NCBI RefSeq assembly: GCF_032598785.1 | Contig: NZ_CP102984.1 | DNA from: Terrisporobacter petrolearius | GTDB lineage: Bacteria; Bacillota; Clostridia; Peptostreptococcales; Peptostreptococcaceae | Direction: 5' to 3' (one strand) | Length of the DNA stretch: 64,000 nt | In this document: piece by piece, positions 38,156 to 46,647 of the stretch | Numbering within the stretch: position 1 is the stretch's first letter | Layout of the letters: the number at the start of each line of letters is the position of its first letter | Translations under genes and position numbers: made by a program | Notes under the pieces: generated by a model | What the model was told of the DNA's origin: nothing | The model's database searches: none | Seen by the model: the letters and a program-made list of their open reading frames with translations, nothing else

Positions 38156-38170
38156 GGGAATGTAAAATAA

Positions 38171-38209
38171 AGTGTGTAAGTTGACAAGATTGTTGTCAGC
38201 TTATGCACT
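38171..38209 (+). terminator. Left-end terminator hairpin of IS-A (copy 1)
   Basis: AGTG..TAAG.TGACAA / TTGTCA.CTTA..CACT with a GATTG loop and a run of six T's, between the left inverted repeat and the transposase gene. The same hairpin occurs in copies 2 and 3 at the same place. It should stop read-through from capA before the transposase. Confidence 0.75.
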
Positions 38210-38256
38210 TTTTTGATTATAGAGTGTGATACCATTAAGGAAAGGAACTTAAAAAG

Positions 38257-39510
38257 ATGAGGTATGATACTATGGTTAGAAAAAAACAAAGTTCTAAGAA
38301 AAATGAACTAGTAAATGCAATACTTGAACAATATCAACCTGAAACGGTTGAAGATATGCAAGATGCTCTTAAAGATATTTTTGCACCAATGTTTGAAGCC
38401 ATGCTTCAAGGCGAAATGGATAGTCACTTAGGCTATGAAAATAATAATCATAATCCAAAGAATACAACTAATCGTAGAAATGGTTATTCACAAAAAACTG
38501 TAAAAACTACTAATGGTAGTGTTTCTATCAATGTCCCTCGTGACCGCGAAGCGACATTTGAACCACAATTAATTCCAAAACGTTGCAAGGATGTTTCTGG
38601 AATTGAAGATAAAGTGCTGTCTATGTATGCTAAAGGAATGAGCCAACGTGATATTTCAGATACTATAGAAGATATTTATGGGTTTGAAATATCTCATGAA
38701 ACAATATCTCAAATTACTGATAGTGTGCTTGAACATCTTGAAGAATGGCAAAATAGACCCTTAAAAAAATTATATACTTTCTTATTTGTAGACTGCCTGT
38801 ATGTTACTATTCGCAAGGATTACGAAGTTAAAAACTGCGCAATTTATACGATTTTAGGATATGATGTTGATGGTGTAAAAGATATCCTGGGGCTATGGAT
38901 CAACGAAACTGAAAATAAGCATACATGGATGCAAATATTTGATGAGTTAAAAACTCGTGGCGTAGAAGATATTTTATTCATCTGTATGGATGGGGTTAGT
39001 GGTTTAGAAGACGGAGCTAAATCTATATTTAAGCATACTATTGTTCAAAGATGTATAGTCCATCTAATCAGAAATTCTCTAAAATATGTTCCTAGTAAAG
39101 AATACAAAGCATTTACATCTCACTTAAAGAAAATTTATGGTGCTCCTAGTTTAAAAGCAGCTATCGCTGAATTTGAAAGGTTCCAACAAGTATGGTCTAA
39201 ATATCCTGGAGCTATAGATGTATGGAAGAGAAACTTTTTACATGTTGAACAATTATTTAATTATGGAAGTGCAGTAAGAAAAATAATGTATACAACAAAT
39301 GCTGTTGAAAGTGTTAATTCAAGCTTTAGAAAAGTAACTAAAAAAGGAGCTTTTCCTAATGAAAATTCACTACTTAAATTACTTTATCTTAGGATAACTG
39401 AACTTTATAAAAAGTGGAATAATCGTCCAATTTCAAATTGGGCTCTTGTCAGAAATCAATTAGATATGGATGAGAATTTAAAAGAAAGAGTTAAAAAATA
39501 TCAGTATTAA
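38257..39510 (+). CDS. IS256-family transposase (IS-A copy 1)
   Basis: A 417-residue DDE transposase of the Mutator/IS256 family. First Asp in FVDCLYVTIRKDYE, second Asp in ICMDGVSGLEDGA, the C(2)H helix insert region in QRCIVHLIRNSLKYV, and the catalytic Glu in YTTNAVESVNSSFRK. Two starts are possible: the first ATG (38257) or the ATG six codons later (MVRKKQ) with GAGG upstream. The product is identical in all three copies, so they are recent. Confidence 0.96.
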   Translation: MRYDTMVRKKQSSKKNELVNAILEQYQPETVEDMQDALKDIFAPMFEAMLQGEMDSHLGYENNNHNPKNTTNRRNGYSQKTVKTTNGSVSINVPRDREATFEPQLIPKRCKDVSGIEDKVLSMYAKGMSQRDISDTIEDIYGFEISHETISQITDSVLEHLEEWQNRPLKKLYTFLFVDCLYVTIRKDYEVKNCAIYTILGYDVDGVKDILGLWINETENKHTWMQIFDELKTRGVEDILFICMDGVSGLEDGAKSIFKHTIVQRCIVHLIRNSLKYVPSKEYKAFTSHLKKIYGAPSLKAAIAEFERFQQVWSKYPGAIDVWKRNFLHVEQLFNYGSAVRKIMYTTNAVESVNSSFRKVTKKGAFPNENSLLKLLYLRITELYKKWNNRPISNWALVRNQLDMDENLKERVKKYQY

Positions 39511-39514
39511 AAAA

Positions 39515-39541
39515 TCAGGTAGATTAATTTTATCTACCTGA
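39515..39541 (+). terminator. Right-end hairpin of IS-A (copy 1)
   Basis: TCAGGTAGAT / ATCTACCTGA stem just behind the transposase stop. Weak T-run, but positioned as the transposase terminator. In copy 2 it is the insertion point of IS-B. Confidence 0.6.
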
Positions 39542-39584
39542 CTTATAAAATAAAAACTACTTACACACTTTTATTGACAAACCC

Positions 39585-39592
39585 TATAAATA
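39585..39592 (+). repeat. Right 8-bp target duplication of IS-A copy 1
   Basis: TATAAATA, same as 38148-38155; its last four bases are the start of the terminator stem at 39589. Confidence 0.9.
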
Positions 39593-39625
39593 AGTCCCAG
39601 CCTTATTTTAAGACTGGAACTTATT
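39589..39625. terminator. Shared terminator between capA copy 1 and the decayed gene
   Basis: AATAAGT.CCAG / CTGG..ACTTATT with inner CTTA/TAAG pairing, T-rich on both outer sides. Originally it stood directly behind capA copy 1; IS-A copy 1 now separates them. Confidence 0.7.
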
Positions 39626-39983
39626 TTAGTTCAATTTAAATCCACTCTTTGGTGTTATTTCCATATTTATAATTCGCTTAATATTATTCTTATCTAAGTT
39701 AACTTTTTCTTGCATACTTGCATTTAATGGGTATCTTTTGTTTTCGTATTTTAGTAAAGAGTAAAATCCTTTGTACACTCCCCCACCTTCTACTTTTACC
39801 ATTATATCTTTGTATCCTTTAGTTTTGTTTTTACTTATTATTATAGGCATATTGACTACTGTGGTTCTTGAAATCAAATCATATTTATTATTAAATATCA
39901 TCAATGTTCCTCCCCCTGTTCCACTATAGTTGTCTCCCCATAAAAATAATTATCATCATTAAAATTAAAGTAAATTTTTTTAT
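39626..39983 (-). pseudogene. Probable decayed small exported-protein gene
   Basis: An open 91-codon stretch starts at ATG 39901 (MIFNNKYDLISRTTVVNMP...), but its frame reads on upstream as GDNYSGTGGGTLMIF with no start. A second frame further upstream reads IKKFTLILMMIIIFMG, a signal-peptide-like helix, from an ATA at 39983 placed five nt behind AAGGAG. Removing one G from the GGGG at 39936-39939 joins the two into a continuous protein of about 118 residues. I read this as a gene with a lost start codon and a +1 frameshift. Alternatively the ATG at 39901, behind GGGGGAGG, still makes a 91-residue protein. Family unknown. Confidence 0.55.
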
Positions 39984-40007
39984 AATATCTCCTTGTAAAA
40001 ATAAAAA

Positions 40008-40027
40008 AGAAACTAATAATAGTTTCT
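40008..40027. terminator. Hairpin with T-runs upstream of capA copy 2
   Basis: AGAAACTA / TAGTTTCT around a 4-nt loop, followed by T-rich runs on both strands. It stands between the decayed gene and capA copy 2, with no intact gene ending at it on either strand; possibly a leftover of a lost gene or a leader attenuator. Confidence 0.5.
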
Positions 40028-40111
40028 CCTTTTATTTTTATATATTATTGTATTTTGTTTAATTTAGTTATTTCCAAAAAAACTCTTAAATATACAAAAT
40101 AAAACTTTTAA

Positions 40112-40140
40112 TTGAAAATATGCTAATTTATAGATAATAT
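40112..40140 (+). promoter_or_regulatory. Possible capA copy 2 promoter
   Basis: TTGAAA, 17-nt spacer, TAATAT, about 45 bp upstream of the ATG at 40186. Only moderate match in AT-rich sequence. Confidence 0.4.
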
Positions 40141-40185
40141 AAAGTTATATGAATGTTTTATATTTTTAAGAAAGGGGGCAAAAAA

Positions 40186-41445
40186 ATGTATAACTATAAC
40201 AATCGTAATACTAAGAAATTTCTTATTTGTTTTTGCTTAAGTATATTTCTCATGGGAGCTTTTTCCTTTGCTACTATTAACAAAATATCCATCTTCTCTA
40301 AAAATAAATCACAAGAAGCATCTATATTTACGCCTAAAAAAGAAGACGCTAATAAAGCCTCTTTATTAGCTGTAGGTGATACTATGGTATATAACGCCCA
40401 ATTAACTGCACAGTATGATGTATCTAGTGCAAAATATAACTTCAATAATAATTTTGAGTATGTAAAAAAATATGTTGAAGAAGCTGATTATTCCATGGTT
40501 AATTTAGAAACAACATTAACTGGCAATAAAGTTTATAGATATAGCTCTTCACCAAAGTTTAATTCACCAGATGAGCTTGCCGATGGTTTAAAATATGCTG
40601 GTTTTGATTTGATTTCAACAGCAAACAATCATGCTTATGATAAGGAGTATTTAAGTATAAAAAATACTCTTGCTACATTAAAAGATAAAAACTTTGATGT
40701 AGTTGGAACTAGAGAAAACAGTGATGAAAGATTTATAGTAAAAGAAATCAATGGAATTAACGTAGGGGTTACTTCTTATTCTTATGGAAGAATTATTGGA
40801 GATAACAAATATTTAAATGATGTTAAAATATCTGATAAGTACAAAAACAGCATTAATATTTTTGATTCTACAAGTGTAGATATAGCATTTAACAACATAA
40901 ACTACACTCTTAAAAATATGAAGGATACTGATTTACAAGTAGTGTATTTGCACTGGGGAGATAAATATTCTCTTAAAGAGAATACTTTCCAAAAGAAGCT
41001 AGCTCAAAAACTTTGCGATGCTGGTGTAGATGTTATAATAGGTTCTCATCCTCATGTTGTACAACCTGTAACAACTATAAAGTCTAGTGATAATAAACAT
41101 GAAACTGTAGTTGCTTATTCTCTTGGAAACTTCTTATCTAACCAAAGCAGAGATCAGTTTAGTCAATATACAGAAGATGGTTTAATGCTAAATATAGATA
41201 TAAGTAAAAGTAATGATGGAGATGCAAAAGTTGATAAAGTTACTTGTATACCTACTTGGTTAAATAAATATTATAATAGTAAGACTGCTAAATATGTTTA
41301 TGAAATAATACCTATTGCAAGTAAATCAGAGTTAGATAAGATCCATAATTTATCTGAAAGTAAATTGAAAAAATCTTATAAAAATACGGCTTCAAAAGTT
41401 GATTCATCAGGCTTAATAAATATAGTTGAAAATCCTTTTAATTAA
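40186..41445 (+). CDS. CapA-family exported metallophosphatase-like protein, copy 2
   Basis: A 419-residue paralogue of the protein at 36870. Cytoplasmic start MYNYNNRNTKKF, a membrane anchor or signal (about 9-30), then the CapA domain with LLAVGDTMVY, NLETTL, FNSPDELADGLKYAGFDLIS followed by TANNH, VYLHWGDKY, VIIGSHPHVVQPV and YSLGNFLSNQ. ATG at 40186 is chosen because AAGGGGGC lies at correct spacing; the upstream in-frame ATG has none. The two capA genes are separated by IS-A and the decayed gene and probably arose by tandem duplication. Confidence 0.88.
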   Translation: MYNYNNRNTKKFLICFCLSIFLMGAFSFATINKISIFSKNKSQEASIFTPKKEDANKASLLAVGDTMVYNAQLTAQYDVSSAKYNFNNNFEYVKKYVEEADYSMVNLETTLTGNKVYRYSSSPKFNSPDELADGLKYAGFDLISTANNHAYDKEYLSIKNTLATLKDKNFDVVGTRENSDERFIVKEINGINVGVTSYSYGRIIGDNKYLNDVKISDKYKNSINIFDSTSVDIAFNNINYTLKNMKDTDLQVVYLHWGDKYSLKENTFQKKLAQKLCDAGVDVIIGSHPHVVQPVTTIKSSDNKHETVVAYSLGNFLSNQSRDQFSQYTEDGLMLNIDISKSNDGDAKVDKVTCIPTWLNKYYNSKTAKYVYEIIPIASKSELDKIHNLSESKLKKSYKNTASKVDSSGLINIVENPFN

Positions 41446-41479
41446 AAAACAGATAGCTATTACTAGCTATCTGTTTTTT
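41444..41479. terminator. Bidirectional terminator between capA copy 2 and vanZ-like gene
   Basis: AAAAAACAGATAGCTA / TAGCTATCTGTTTTTT perfect 16-bp stem with A- and T-runs; convergent genes on both sides. Confidence 0.88.
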
Positions 41480-41489
41480 AATGTTCTAT

Positions 41490-42005
41490 TTAATTTGCTA
41501 TTATTATTCCTATTAGTAGTAAGGATACTATCAACATCATTATAAAACTACAAATAGCAATTATTTTATTTGCCTTTTCCTCATCTTTAAATAACAATAT
41601 AAGCATTTTGTAAACATATATACCTATTACTCCACCAAAAGCATTGGTAATAATATCTGTTATGTCTGTAGCTCCTATTCCAAATATATATTGGCAAGAC
41701 TCAAGTACAAGACTTACTATTAATATGATTAATATATTTTTAAGAGTTTTATTCTTATCTAAAAGTATACTTATATAAATACCTAAAGGTATAAATAATA
41801 TTATATTCCCAAATAAGTCTAATTTATTATAATTACCTTGAATTATATCATTAAATGGTATTAAATTTATGGTACGTGAGAAATATCGATCACCACTAAA
41901 TACCTCAAGAGGTGACACATATTTAAAAAGAATATTCCATAAAAGAAATCCCGTATAAAATATAAATGGTACAATCAGTAATATATTAATTATTTTTTTC
42001 TTCAT
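41490..42005 (-). CDS. VanZ-like family membrane protein
   Basis: A 171-residue protein with four to five membrane helices and the VanZ-like pattern NLIPFNDIIQGNY...LDLFGNIILFIPLGIYISIL, LESCQYIFGIGATDITDIITNAFGGVIG. VanZ confers low-level teicoplanin resistance by an unknown route; most family members are uncharacterised. About 30 bp behind the FtsX permease on the same strand, so possibly part of that operon. Confidence 0.88.
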   Translation of the reverse strand: MKKKIINILLIVPFIFYTGFLLWNILFKYVSPLEVFSGDRYFSRTINLIPFNDIIQGNYNKLDLFGNIILFIPLGIYISILLDKNKTLKNILIILIVSLVLESCQYIFGIGATDITDIITNAFGGVIGIYVYKMLILLFKDEEKANKIIAICSFIMMLIVSLLLIGIIIAN

Positions 42006-42037
42006 TTCAAATCCCCACTTTTCTAGTAAATAAAAAA

Positions 42038-44632
42038 CTATATACTTTCTTGTCTAATATTTTCAATTATATTTTCTTTATTTATTTTCTTCATAGGTAT
42101 ATAGGATGAAATAAATGTAATTATAAAAATCCCTGTAACAGATATAATTATAGCTCCCCACGGAAGTACTAATCCAAGCTGAATAACATCACCTAAGATA
42201 ATATTCATAAGCATAACTAGACCTATTCCTAGAGGAATACCATAAATAAGGGCTAATGCACCATACAGTAAGCTCTCTAAGTATATCATCTTGTTAAATC
42301 CTCCAGGTGTAACTCCTATGGATTTGATTATGGCCAATTCTCTTTTTCTTAAGTTTATATTTGTGCTAATTGTATTTACTATATTAGTTACACTTACTAA
42401 AGAAATTACTGTAACAAATCCGTATACAAAGATTTGCATTACTATAAGTGTATCCTCCATTTCTTTTACTTCTTCCATTTTGTCAGTTACATCATACCCA
42501 TATTTGTTTGCAATATCTTTTACTGCATTTCGTGTACTTTCTTGTCTATTTGTAGAGATATACATACTATTACTAATTGGGGTAAATCCAAGTTTTTCTC
42601 CCACTTCATCGTAGGTTATAAAATCTAATCCCATATAATTGTATGATGAGCTTCCTATTGGTATATCATCAGTTATAGCCATAATTTTGAAATTAATTTC
42701 TTTTTTTATTTCCTTATCTTCATCATATTCTGAAGTATAACCTGTAACTGTATCTCCAACTTTATAATCTGTTAAGTTTAATTCATATTTTTTCCCAGGT
42801 TCTTCGAAATAACTTTTTCTTACAAGTATTACTCCTTTTTCTTTTATTGCTTCTTTCTTATCAAAACTACCCTCTTCAAGATTTATTTTACTAATTTCAA
42901 AATCTCCAGGCATCTTTGTCATACAATTTTGTATATCATATACAATTTTATTGTTCAATTTTTCTGTTGTAATATACTCATCTATTGTATCATTATTATC
43001 TTTAGTCATTTTATTTTTTGGTACATAAATTCCCATTCCATAATCATTAGCTGCAGCAATTCTTTCCACTCCATCTATATCTTTTAATTCTTCAAATAAT
43101 TTCTTATCCATAGTGCTGTTTGAAGATAAATATAAATCATAATTTACTTGTCCAAACTGTACTTTATTAGCATTAATAAATAAAGTCATAAACCCACTAA
43201 AAGATATAAATATAACCACACTTATAATAAGAGAAAATAAAGTTATCCTAAATTTCTTTTTATTTCTCCTTAAGTTTTTATATGCAAGAACTCCTTCTGC
43301 TTTAAACAAAGTCCTTACTATTTTTGAATCTTTTACTTTTCCTATTTTTAAATTACTGCTATTTTTTATGGCTTCAAGTGGTGATATTCTTGCCGCTTGC
43401 CTTGCTGGCAATATTGCTGATATTAATATTGTTATTATTACTATCACTGCACTTAATATAATAACAGCTGGACTATATACCACTCTTAGCCCTAGATCTC
43501 CTATCATTGAACTTCCATAAAATTTTCCTACTATTTTAAATACCATGTCTATAGCAAAGGTACCTGCCAATAATCCTATAGGTATGCCTATAATACTTAC
43601 TATAGAAGCTTCTGTTAATACAAGTTTTGTAGTTTGTCTTTTTGTAGCTCCTATGGAGTTTAATATTCCAAATTGTTTCTTACGCTCACTAATAGATATG
43701 GAAAATGCATTATACACTGTTGCTATTGTACAAATAATTACCAAAGATGTAACTAATATTATAATTTTACCAATAGATCCATTAATATTGTCATAAGCAC
43801 TGGCACTTTGTAATCTTAATAAATGTTCGTTAAAACTTAAATTTTCATAGTATACTACATTTTCATTATTATAAGAAGAGCCTTCTTCTCCATCTACATT
43901 TTTTGCTTTTAAACCTAAGTTCTTAGCAATTACGGAAGCTATATCGTAAATTTCTTTTGGATTGTTGGCACTAATTGATACATTAATCCCTTTTTTGCTT
44001 CCAATATTATTTATATCCAAATAAGTTATACCTGTTGTGACTTGTTTTCCAAATTCAAATCCAGGCTTATTTATTATACCTACTATTTTGTACTCTTCTT
44101 TTCTAGTATCAACAAGTTTTTCGTCATCACTTACCCAATAACCTGTTAAATCCTCACCATCTTTAGTTACCCTTTTTCCCACGTTAAGAGTAATTGTATC
44201 TCCAATTTTCTTTTTTCTAAGTATTCTTGAATCTTCACTAATTACTATTTCTTTATTATTTGTTGGCATCTTACCTTCTTTTAAAGATATTTGAAACCCA
44301 TCAAAAGCACCTTTATCGTAAGACTTTAAATCTAATAAATCTTTGTCATCACTATACTTTCCAAAATCTAATCTTTCACTATAAGCATATTTGGAAATTC
44401 CTGCACTTTTTGTTATTTTGCTTACATCCTTTTTTTGTACATCATAAAATGTGGCATGAAAATCCCCTTCTCTTTCCACAGTTGTTCTAACTTGATAATC
44501 CATAAAACTGTTATAAATATTTCCTATACCACAAATTAATGCAGTAGATAATATAATTCCTATAATTGTTACTATTGTTCTTTTTTTATTTTCTTTTAAA
44601 TATCTAAATGTAAGAGATGTATATAAGTTCAT
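42038..44632 (-). CDS. FtsX-type ABC transporter permease
   Basis: An 864-residue permease: N-terminal helix (RTIVTIIGIILSTALICGIGN), a first extracellular domain of about 240 residues, three helices with the FtsX signature (ISISERKKQFGILNSIGATKRQ), a second N-terminal-type helix with another outer domain, and three final helices (NLRKRELAIIKSIGVTPGGF). It thus has two FtsX repeats. Start ATG directly abuts the TAA of the ATPase gene, so translation is coupled. Likely substrate by analogy: antimicrobial peptides or lipids, consistent with the two-component system upstream. Confidence 0.92.
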   Translation of the reverse strand: MNLYTSLTFRYLKENKKRTIVTIIGIILSTALICGIGNIYNSFMDYQVRTTVEREGDFHATFYDVQKKDVSKITKSAGISKYAYSERLDFGKYSDDKDLLDLKSYDKGAFDGFQISLKEGKMPTNNKEIVISEDSRILRKKKIGDTITLNVGKRVTKDGEDLTGYWVSDDEKLVDTRKEEYKIVGIINKPGFEFGKQVTTGITYLDINNIGSKKGINVSISANNPKEIYDIASVIAKNLGLKAKNVDGEEGSSYNNENVVYYENLSFNEHLLRLQSASAYDNINGSIGKIIILVTSLVIICTIATVYNAFSISISERKKQFGILNSIGATKRQTTKLVLTEASIVSIIGIPIGLLAGTFAIDMVFKIVGKFYGSSMIGDLGLRVVYSPAVIILSAVIVIITILISAILPARQAARISPLEAIKNSSNLKIGKVKDSKIVRTLFKAEGVLAYKNLRRNKKKFRITLFSLIISVVIFISFSGFMTLFINANKVQFGQVNYDLYLSSNSTMDKKLFEELKDIDGVERIAAANDYGMGIYVPKNKMTKDNNDTIDEYITTEKLNNKIVYDIQNCMTKMPGDFEISKINLEEGSFDKKEAIKEKGVILVRKSYFEEPGKKYELNLTDYKVGDTVTGYTSEYDEDKEIKKEINFKIMAITDDIPIGSSSYNYMGLDFITYDEVGEKLGFTPISNSMYISTNRQESTRNAVKDIANKYGYDVTDKMEEVKEMEDTLIVMQIFVYGFVTVISLVSVTNIVNTISTNINLRKRELAIIKSIGVTPGGFNKMIYLESLLYGALALIYGIPLGIGLVMLMNIILGDVIQLGLVLPWGAIIISVTGIFIITFISSYIPMKKINKENIIENIRQESI

Positions 44633-45310
44633 TTATATCACCTCATCACTTTTTATCATTCCGTCTTCTATAGTTATAACTCTATCTGCTTGAAGAGCTA
44701 TATTAGGATCGTGAGTTATCATAACTAATGTTTGTTTATATTTTTTAACTGATAACTTCAGTAACTCTATAACTTCTTTTGAGTTTTTACTATCTAAGTT
44801 TCCTGTAGGCTCATCTGCTAAAACTATGGCAGGTCTATTTACCAAAGCCCTACCTATAGAAGTTCTTTGTTGTTGACCACCACTTAGCTCATTTGGAAGA
44901 TGATTTTCCCTTTCTTTAAGCCCTAAAGTGTTTAATAGATCATCTAAGTACTCTTGATCTATTTTTCTATTGTCTAACTCTGCAGGAAGAAGTATATTTT
45001 CCTTTACAGAAAGTACTGGTATTAAGTTATAAAACTGATATATTAGTCCAACATTTCTTCTTCTAAATATAGATAAATCTTTTTCTTTTAAGTTATATAT
45101 ATCTACATCATTTATATATACAGTTCCTTCACTTGGCTTATCTACGCCACCTATTAAATGTAACAAAGTACTTTTACCACTTCCACTAGGTCCAACTATG
45201 GCAACAAACTCTCCTTTATTTATTGATAAGTTTATGTTTTTTAAAGCATCTACTTTTGCTTCATTTTTACCATAGATCTTGCATAAATTTTCAATTTTTA
45301 AAATCTCCAT
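44633..45310 (-). CDS. ABC transporter ATPase (MacB/LolD type)
   Basis: A 225-residue ATPase partner of the FtsX permease. Walker A GPSGSGKST near 36, signature LSGGQQQR, Walker B IVLADEPTGNLD, H-loop MITHD. ATG at 45310 is chosen because GGAGGG lies four nt upstream and an in-frame ATG four codons earlier has none. It ends where the permease starts. Putative operator at 45380-45399 lies in front. Confidence 0.95.
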   Translation of the reverse strand: MEILKIENLCKIYGKNEAKVDALKNINLSINKGEFVAIVGPSGSGKSTLLHLIGGVDKPSEGTVYINDVDIYNLKEKDLSIFRRRNVGLIYQFYNLIPVLSVKENILLPAELDNRKIDQEYLDDLLNTLGLKERENHLPNELSGGQQQRTSIGRALVNRPAIVLADEPTGNLDSKNSKEVIELLKLSVKKYKQTLVMITHDPNIALQADRVITIEDGMIKSDEVI

Positions 45311-45372
45311 ATTACCCTCCATAATATCTCACTAACTTTTGTAAGTTTTAATTTATATTTACATTGTAGATT

Positions 45373-45400
45373 TTTATACTTACATCTTGGTGAATGTAAA
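45373..45400 (-). promoter_or_regulatory. Putative regulated promoter of the ABC operon
   Basis: TTTACA (45400-45395), 16-nt spacer, TATAAA (45378-45373). A perfect inverted repeat TTACAT-N8-ATGTAA (45380-45399) overlaps the -35 box and spacer, as expected for the binding site of the response regulator encoded just upstream. Position and symmetry are seen; the factor is inferred. Confidence 0.55.
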
Positions 45401-45408
45401 ATTACAAA

Positions 45409-46647
45409 TTAGTCACCATAAGTTTTGTGAAAAATTATATGGAACTCAGTTCCTTCGTTTTTTTCGCTGTTTACATAAATATCTCCATTTTGACTTTCTA
45501 TAATAGACTTAGACATGGCAAGACCAATCCCCACACTATCTTCCTTTGAAGCTTTGCCTTTATAAAATCTTTTGAAAATATGAGGCAAATCTTTTTTATC
45601 TATTCCTTCTCCGCTATCTTTTATTACAACTTCACAGTATATAGGGTTTTGATCATAACTAATATTTATTTTTCCTCCTTGTGGAGTATGTTCTATACAA
45701 TTTTTTATTATATTTACAAAAGCTTCGCTAGACCAATTTATATCACCAATATAACTTGTATTGTCATCTCCACTTATACTTAGTTCTATGTTTTTAATCT
45801 CCATAGGAATTAAGCTTGGAGCAACTGATTTTTTAATTAATTCCTTAATTTTAACCTCTTTTTTTTCGAAATCTATTACTTTTGCCTCAACTTTTGACAG
45901 TTTCAACATGCTTTTTACTAGCCATTCCATACGATTTAGTTGAGATTTTATTTTATCTAAAAATTCTATTTTTGTTTCTTGTGGTAAATCTTCATACATT
46001 AAATCATTTAAAATTACTAGAGATGTCATAGGTGTCTTTAACTGATGAGATATATCTGAAATAGTGTTATTTAGAAATATTTTTTCATTATTTAAAAGCT
46101 CCACTTTTTCTTTTAATATATTAGTCATTTTAATTAGTTCTGTTTTTAAAAGACCTATTTGACCATCTTGATTTCTATTTTTCATTTCAAATCTTACACC
46201 TTCAGAACTGTTATAAACATAATCTGTCATGTCTTTTATATCTTCATAAATTTTTTTAAAATAGCTTAAAGCAAGAATAATAAACAAAATCAAAATAATA
46301 CATAGAAACAACCAATTAATATTAAAGATATATCTTATGCTTTCATTTATAATAGGCTCATTGTTTAAACTTATATTACTATTATAATTATATTTGCTTA
46401 ATATTTTTTCCCCATAATCCATATTATCTTTGGAATTTCCTTGTGTTACTATATCTATAATATCTTCTTCCAACTCAGGTCTTTGGGATAGAATATTTCC
46501 TATAATTGCTTGGTTATTTTCAACTACTTTTTTTTTTATAATTCTTAAATTAATTAATGTTACTCCACTGCACATAATAATAGCGACAAGAAATAAAACA
46601 CTAAAGCGCCTTATAAAACCTTTCATTTCCACATTGTATTTAATCAT
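45409..46647 (-). CDS. Sensor histidine kinase
   Basis: A 412-residue membrane kinase: helices at about 12-32 and 100-122 with an outer domain of about 70 residues, a linker, HisKA with the phospho-accepting His in ISDISHQLKTPMTSL near 199, and a HATPase with NIIKNCIEHTP, DSGEGIDKKDLPHIFKRF and GIGLAMSKSII. ATG at 46647 overlaps the regulator stop by 8 bp, so translation is coupled. It probably senses cell-wall or peptide stress and controls the adjacent ABC operon. Confidence 0.94.
   Translation of the reverse strand: MIKYNVEMKGFIRRFSVLFLVAIIMCSGVTLINLRIIKKKVVENNQAIIGNILSQRPELEEDIIDIVTQGNSKDNMDYGEKILSKYNYNSNISLNNEPIINESIRYIFNINWLFLCIILILFIILALSYFKKIYEDIKDMTDYVYNSSEGVRFEMKNRNQDGQIGLLKTELIKMTNILKEKVELLNNEKIFLNNTISDISHQLKTPMTSLVILNDLMYEDLPQETKIEFLDKIKSQLNRMEWLVKSMLKLSKVEAKVIDFEKKEVKIKELIKKSVAPSLIPMEIKNIELSISGDDNTSYIGDINWSSEAFVNIIKNCIEHTPQGGKINISYDQNPIYCEVVIKDSGEGIDKKDLPHIFKRFYKGKASKEDSVGIGLAMSKSIIESQNGDIYVNSEKNEGTEFHIIFHKTYGD

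Larger units (their letters stand above)
38156..39584 (+). mobile_element. IS-A copy 1, IS256-family insertion sequence
   Basis: A 1429-bp element with imperfect 26-bp terminal inverted repeats (38156-38181 and 39559-39584; 5 mismatches, both starting GGG), an exact 8-bp target duplication, and one transposase gene. It sits 17 bp after the capA copy 1 stop, at the 5' edge of the following terminator hairpin. The left end forms a terminator hairpin (38171-38209) and the right end another (39515-39541). TTGACA lies 5 bp inside the right end and TAAAAT begins 7 bp inside the left end. Same length as the copies at 49831 (without its insertion) and 56056. Confidence 0.96.
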
